From: Pogona vitticeps
Lineage: Eukaryota > Chordata > Lepidosauria > Squamata > Agamidae
Length of the DNA: 64,000 nucleotides
Direction: 5' to 3'
Assembly: GCF_051106095.1 (NCBI RefSeq)
Contig: NC_135794.1
Span: 22,880,747-22,944,746, forward strand
A program made the translations under genes and the position numbers. Numbering within the stretch: the first letter of the stretch is position 1; each line of letters begins with the position of its first letter. The notes below the pieces were generated by a model. It saw only the letters and a list, made by a program, of their open reading frames with translations. It ran no database searches and was not told the origin of the DNA. Positions 61,775-64,000 of this stretch are shown here, in pieces.

Positions 61775-64000
61775 TTACTTTTACATGAAAGCTTAAATCT
61801 TGCTGCTAGTTCCAACAGGATGTAGACCTATTGAATGGTGAGTCAACCCTTGCGTAAACCCTCTGGATTCAATAGGACCCCTTTCCTTAGGGCTACCAAG
61901 AGGATATTTCAAGATGGCTTGATACGAAATAATGGGCCATTAAGACTCGTTGGCTTTAGAAATGTATCTGGTGAAGATGGAAACAGATGGTTAGGACAGA
62001 CTACGAGGACTTAAAACTGAGCACAAACCTTTGCTATTTGTTGTGATTGTTATGATTTGTCTTAATAACATCTCTAGCCTATGGGCCTTCCTCTCAATGT
62101 TATGGTACCTCCTGGGCAAAAGTTTGGAATATTCCAATTTTCTCTGATATCTATCTGTGTTTGCAGCCGAATCATTTGACTTGTGCTCTAAGCCGATAAA
62201 AAGATTTACAGCTGCCGTGGCTAATTCCACATTAAATTGCTAATAGTGTTTCAAGGTTACCTACCTAGAAAACCTTGGAGGTTCCGTATAATTAGTGTAC
62301 AGTAGGAGCCAGCTTTTGAGAAATGGACCTAGTGCAAAAGTATTTAATTTGCCGGAGGAACCGGTGGGTTGGAAACTTCGAGATCAGGAGAGGCAAAGGA
62401 ACCTGTATATCCATATCTTTCCTCTCTTATTCCACAGATATTTATATTTTTTTTGCTGGAGCTGCTTTCACCAAGTTGATCAGCATGGATAATCAATGCA
62501 CAGCTTTTGTGTAACAGCTACAGCGCTCTAGATACTCAGCGCTGATTGAGTATAGACTATGTGTGTCACTCAGGAGTTGAACGGCATATTTTGTATGCTA
62601 GTGTTTTGGACGTGGTCTCTTAGCTGCAAGGTGATGCAGGGAACAGGCGTTGGTTTTGCCTCGAAGCAGATCCATGGGCCGGAATGTAGAGCCTGCGGTT
62701 TTGCCGTCACAGTAAATTCTGCTGCCTGAGGCCTTTGTTAAGGCTGGCCGCATCATTCTGCCCTATAAGGCAGAAGATCCCCCGAGATTCCTAAACCTTC
62801 CATCCCCCATTGATAAGAGCCAACACTTTTCTGCAGAAAACATCAACAACTGAAGCTGCCCGCCTATGGCTTACACAAAATGAGCACTATTGAAGGCATG
62901 CAGGTGGCCCATGCTCAGGGGTCTTTGAGCAAAAGAGATGTGTAGGAACAATACTGGCGATGCACTAGCAGCACGAATGCTCTCTTTAATTTCCCCTTCC
63001 TCTAAGCTAATTGAATCAATCATGGATTTTAATAATGTAATTCCAGAGGGGTATCATGGCAGCTGTCCTCATTGAGCAGATCTGAAAAGCCAAAATTTCC
63101 CAGTCTCTCTTCCTCCTGGTCTTTTCTCTCTCTCTCTCTCTCCCTCAGCCCATCCAACAGAGCCCTTTCAGAAATAATCTTCCAAAAGGCAGACGGTCGG
63201 TATCTTAAAAGCAAACTACGGAGATATCTCTGCCATTCACCTCAAGGCTGACTCTCGCTGCTATATTCTGTGTTAAGCCTTTGTCAAAATGAATTTACCT
63301 CAAAAGTTGATCCATTAACCTCCCGGGAAAATATATTAGAGGAGACTTCCATGAGATTATGCCAAAAGCAGGTGAAACGGGAGTGGTCAGACGTCAAGGA
63401 CACGCCGCTGTACAATGTAAAGACGTGGTTTGTGTGAGAAGGTCTGTGTAAATTCAGACTGCTCGTCTTAAATAGCATTCTTATCCTTTAAAGTTTAGTA
63501 ACATGAAGGAAAGTGAGGCTGGAGTACAATTCCAGGAGGTCCAAAAGCAAAAATTGTCTAATCGCCCACCATGCCGAGTTTTTGCTCATTCTGGTCGTTG
63601 AATGAGGTGATGATGAGGCTTTCAAAGTTTTACTGTTTATGATGTAGATGAGAAAGAAAAGGAGGGACGTTTATCCAGTTAATGCTTGCTCTAATTTCAT
63701 TTTCTTTGACCTGGGTCCTGGTTCACACCAGATCTTTTTCTAAAAGGAACACTTGCATTTTAGTTGAGAAAAAAACTGGCTATTTTGTTAAACACACACA
63801 ATGCAGTTCGCAGCTTGAATGGTTACGAGTAACTGCTGCTTTGTTCGGGGGATCCTTCTCTCAAGTGGCTGGATTTAGGACTGGAGACATGCTGGTCCTC
63901 GTACATTAGACATGATGCTCTGTGCTTATAGAAATATAAGCAGAATAACATTAAATAGTGAGGGAAGCAAGTAGCATATGGCATGTGTGTCCATCACAGT
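61775..64000. other. Non-coding DNA, no gene recognised
   Basis: A TC run near 63127-63143 is the only clear repeat. No exon or family similarity was seen to the end of the window. Confidence 0.4.

Overview
The window reads as vertebrate nuclear DNA, most likely a squamate reptile (lizard). Coding exons are short, separated by kilobases, and bounded by GT/AG splice sites. The repeat load looks squamate: tRNA-derived SINEs, truncated CR1/L2-type LINEs, palindromic hAT-like MITEs and many long microsatellites. The species assignment is an inference from repeat style and gene order. No prokaryotic operon, CRISPR array or retroviral element was recognised.

Three host genes are supported. ZFAND6 (plus strand, coding exons 19106-28678, 3' UTR to about 29890) encodes an A20/AN1 zinc-finger ubiquitin-binding protein. 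FAH (plus strand, 14 coding exons, 32682-45669) encodes fumarylacetoacetase, the last enzyme of tyrosine breakdown; it reconstructs to 418 residues with every active-site residue I could check in place. CTXND1 (minus strand, 50836-51015) is a 59-residue single-pass membrane microprotein of the cortexin-domain family, read here from the raw sequence. As I recall it, the order ZFAND6-FAH-CTXND1, with CTXND1 opposed, is the same as on human chromosome 15q25.

Layout: 1-19088 is non-coding DNA upstream of the first ZFAND6 coding exon, probably a 5' UTR intron or upstream flank. 19.1-29.9 kb is ZFAND6. 29.9-32.6 kb is a short tandem intergenic gap. 32.7-45.8 kb is FAH. 45.8-50.8 kb is the convergent FAH/CTXND1 gap. 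Beyond 51 kb is DNA upstream of the CTXND1 coding exon, with repeats and no further gene found.

The most interesting signal is a 222-bp exon candidate at 23241-23462 in ZFAND6. It has AG and GT ends, is phase 1-1 like its neighbours, and is open only in the correct frame. It would put 74 acidic, Ser/Thr-rich residues between the A20 and AN1 fingers. I do not know it from mammalian or avian ZFAND6 as I remember them. Also notable are an overlapping upstream ORF in the CTXND1 exon, an 81-bp minisatellite at 59.3-59.7 kb, perfect hairpins in FAH intron 4 and at 55.9 kb, a hAT-like MITE with an 8-bp target duplication, and nested transposons.
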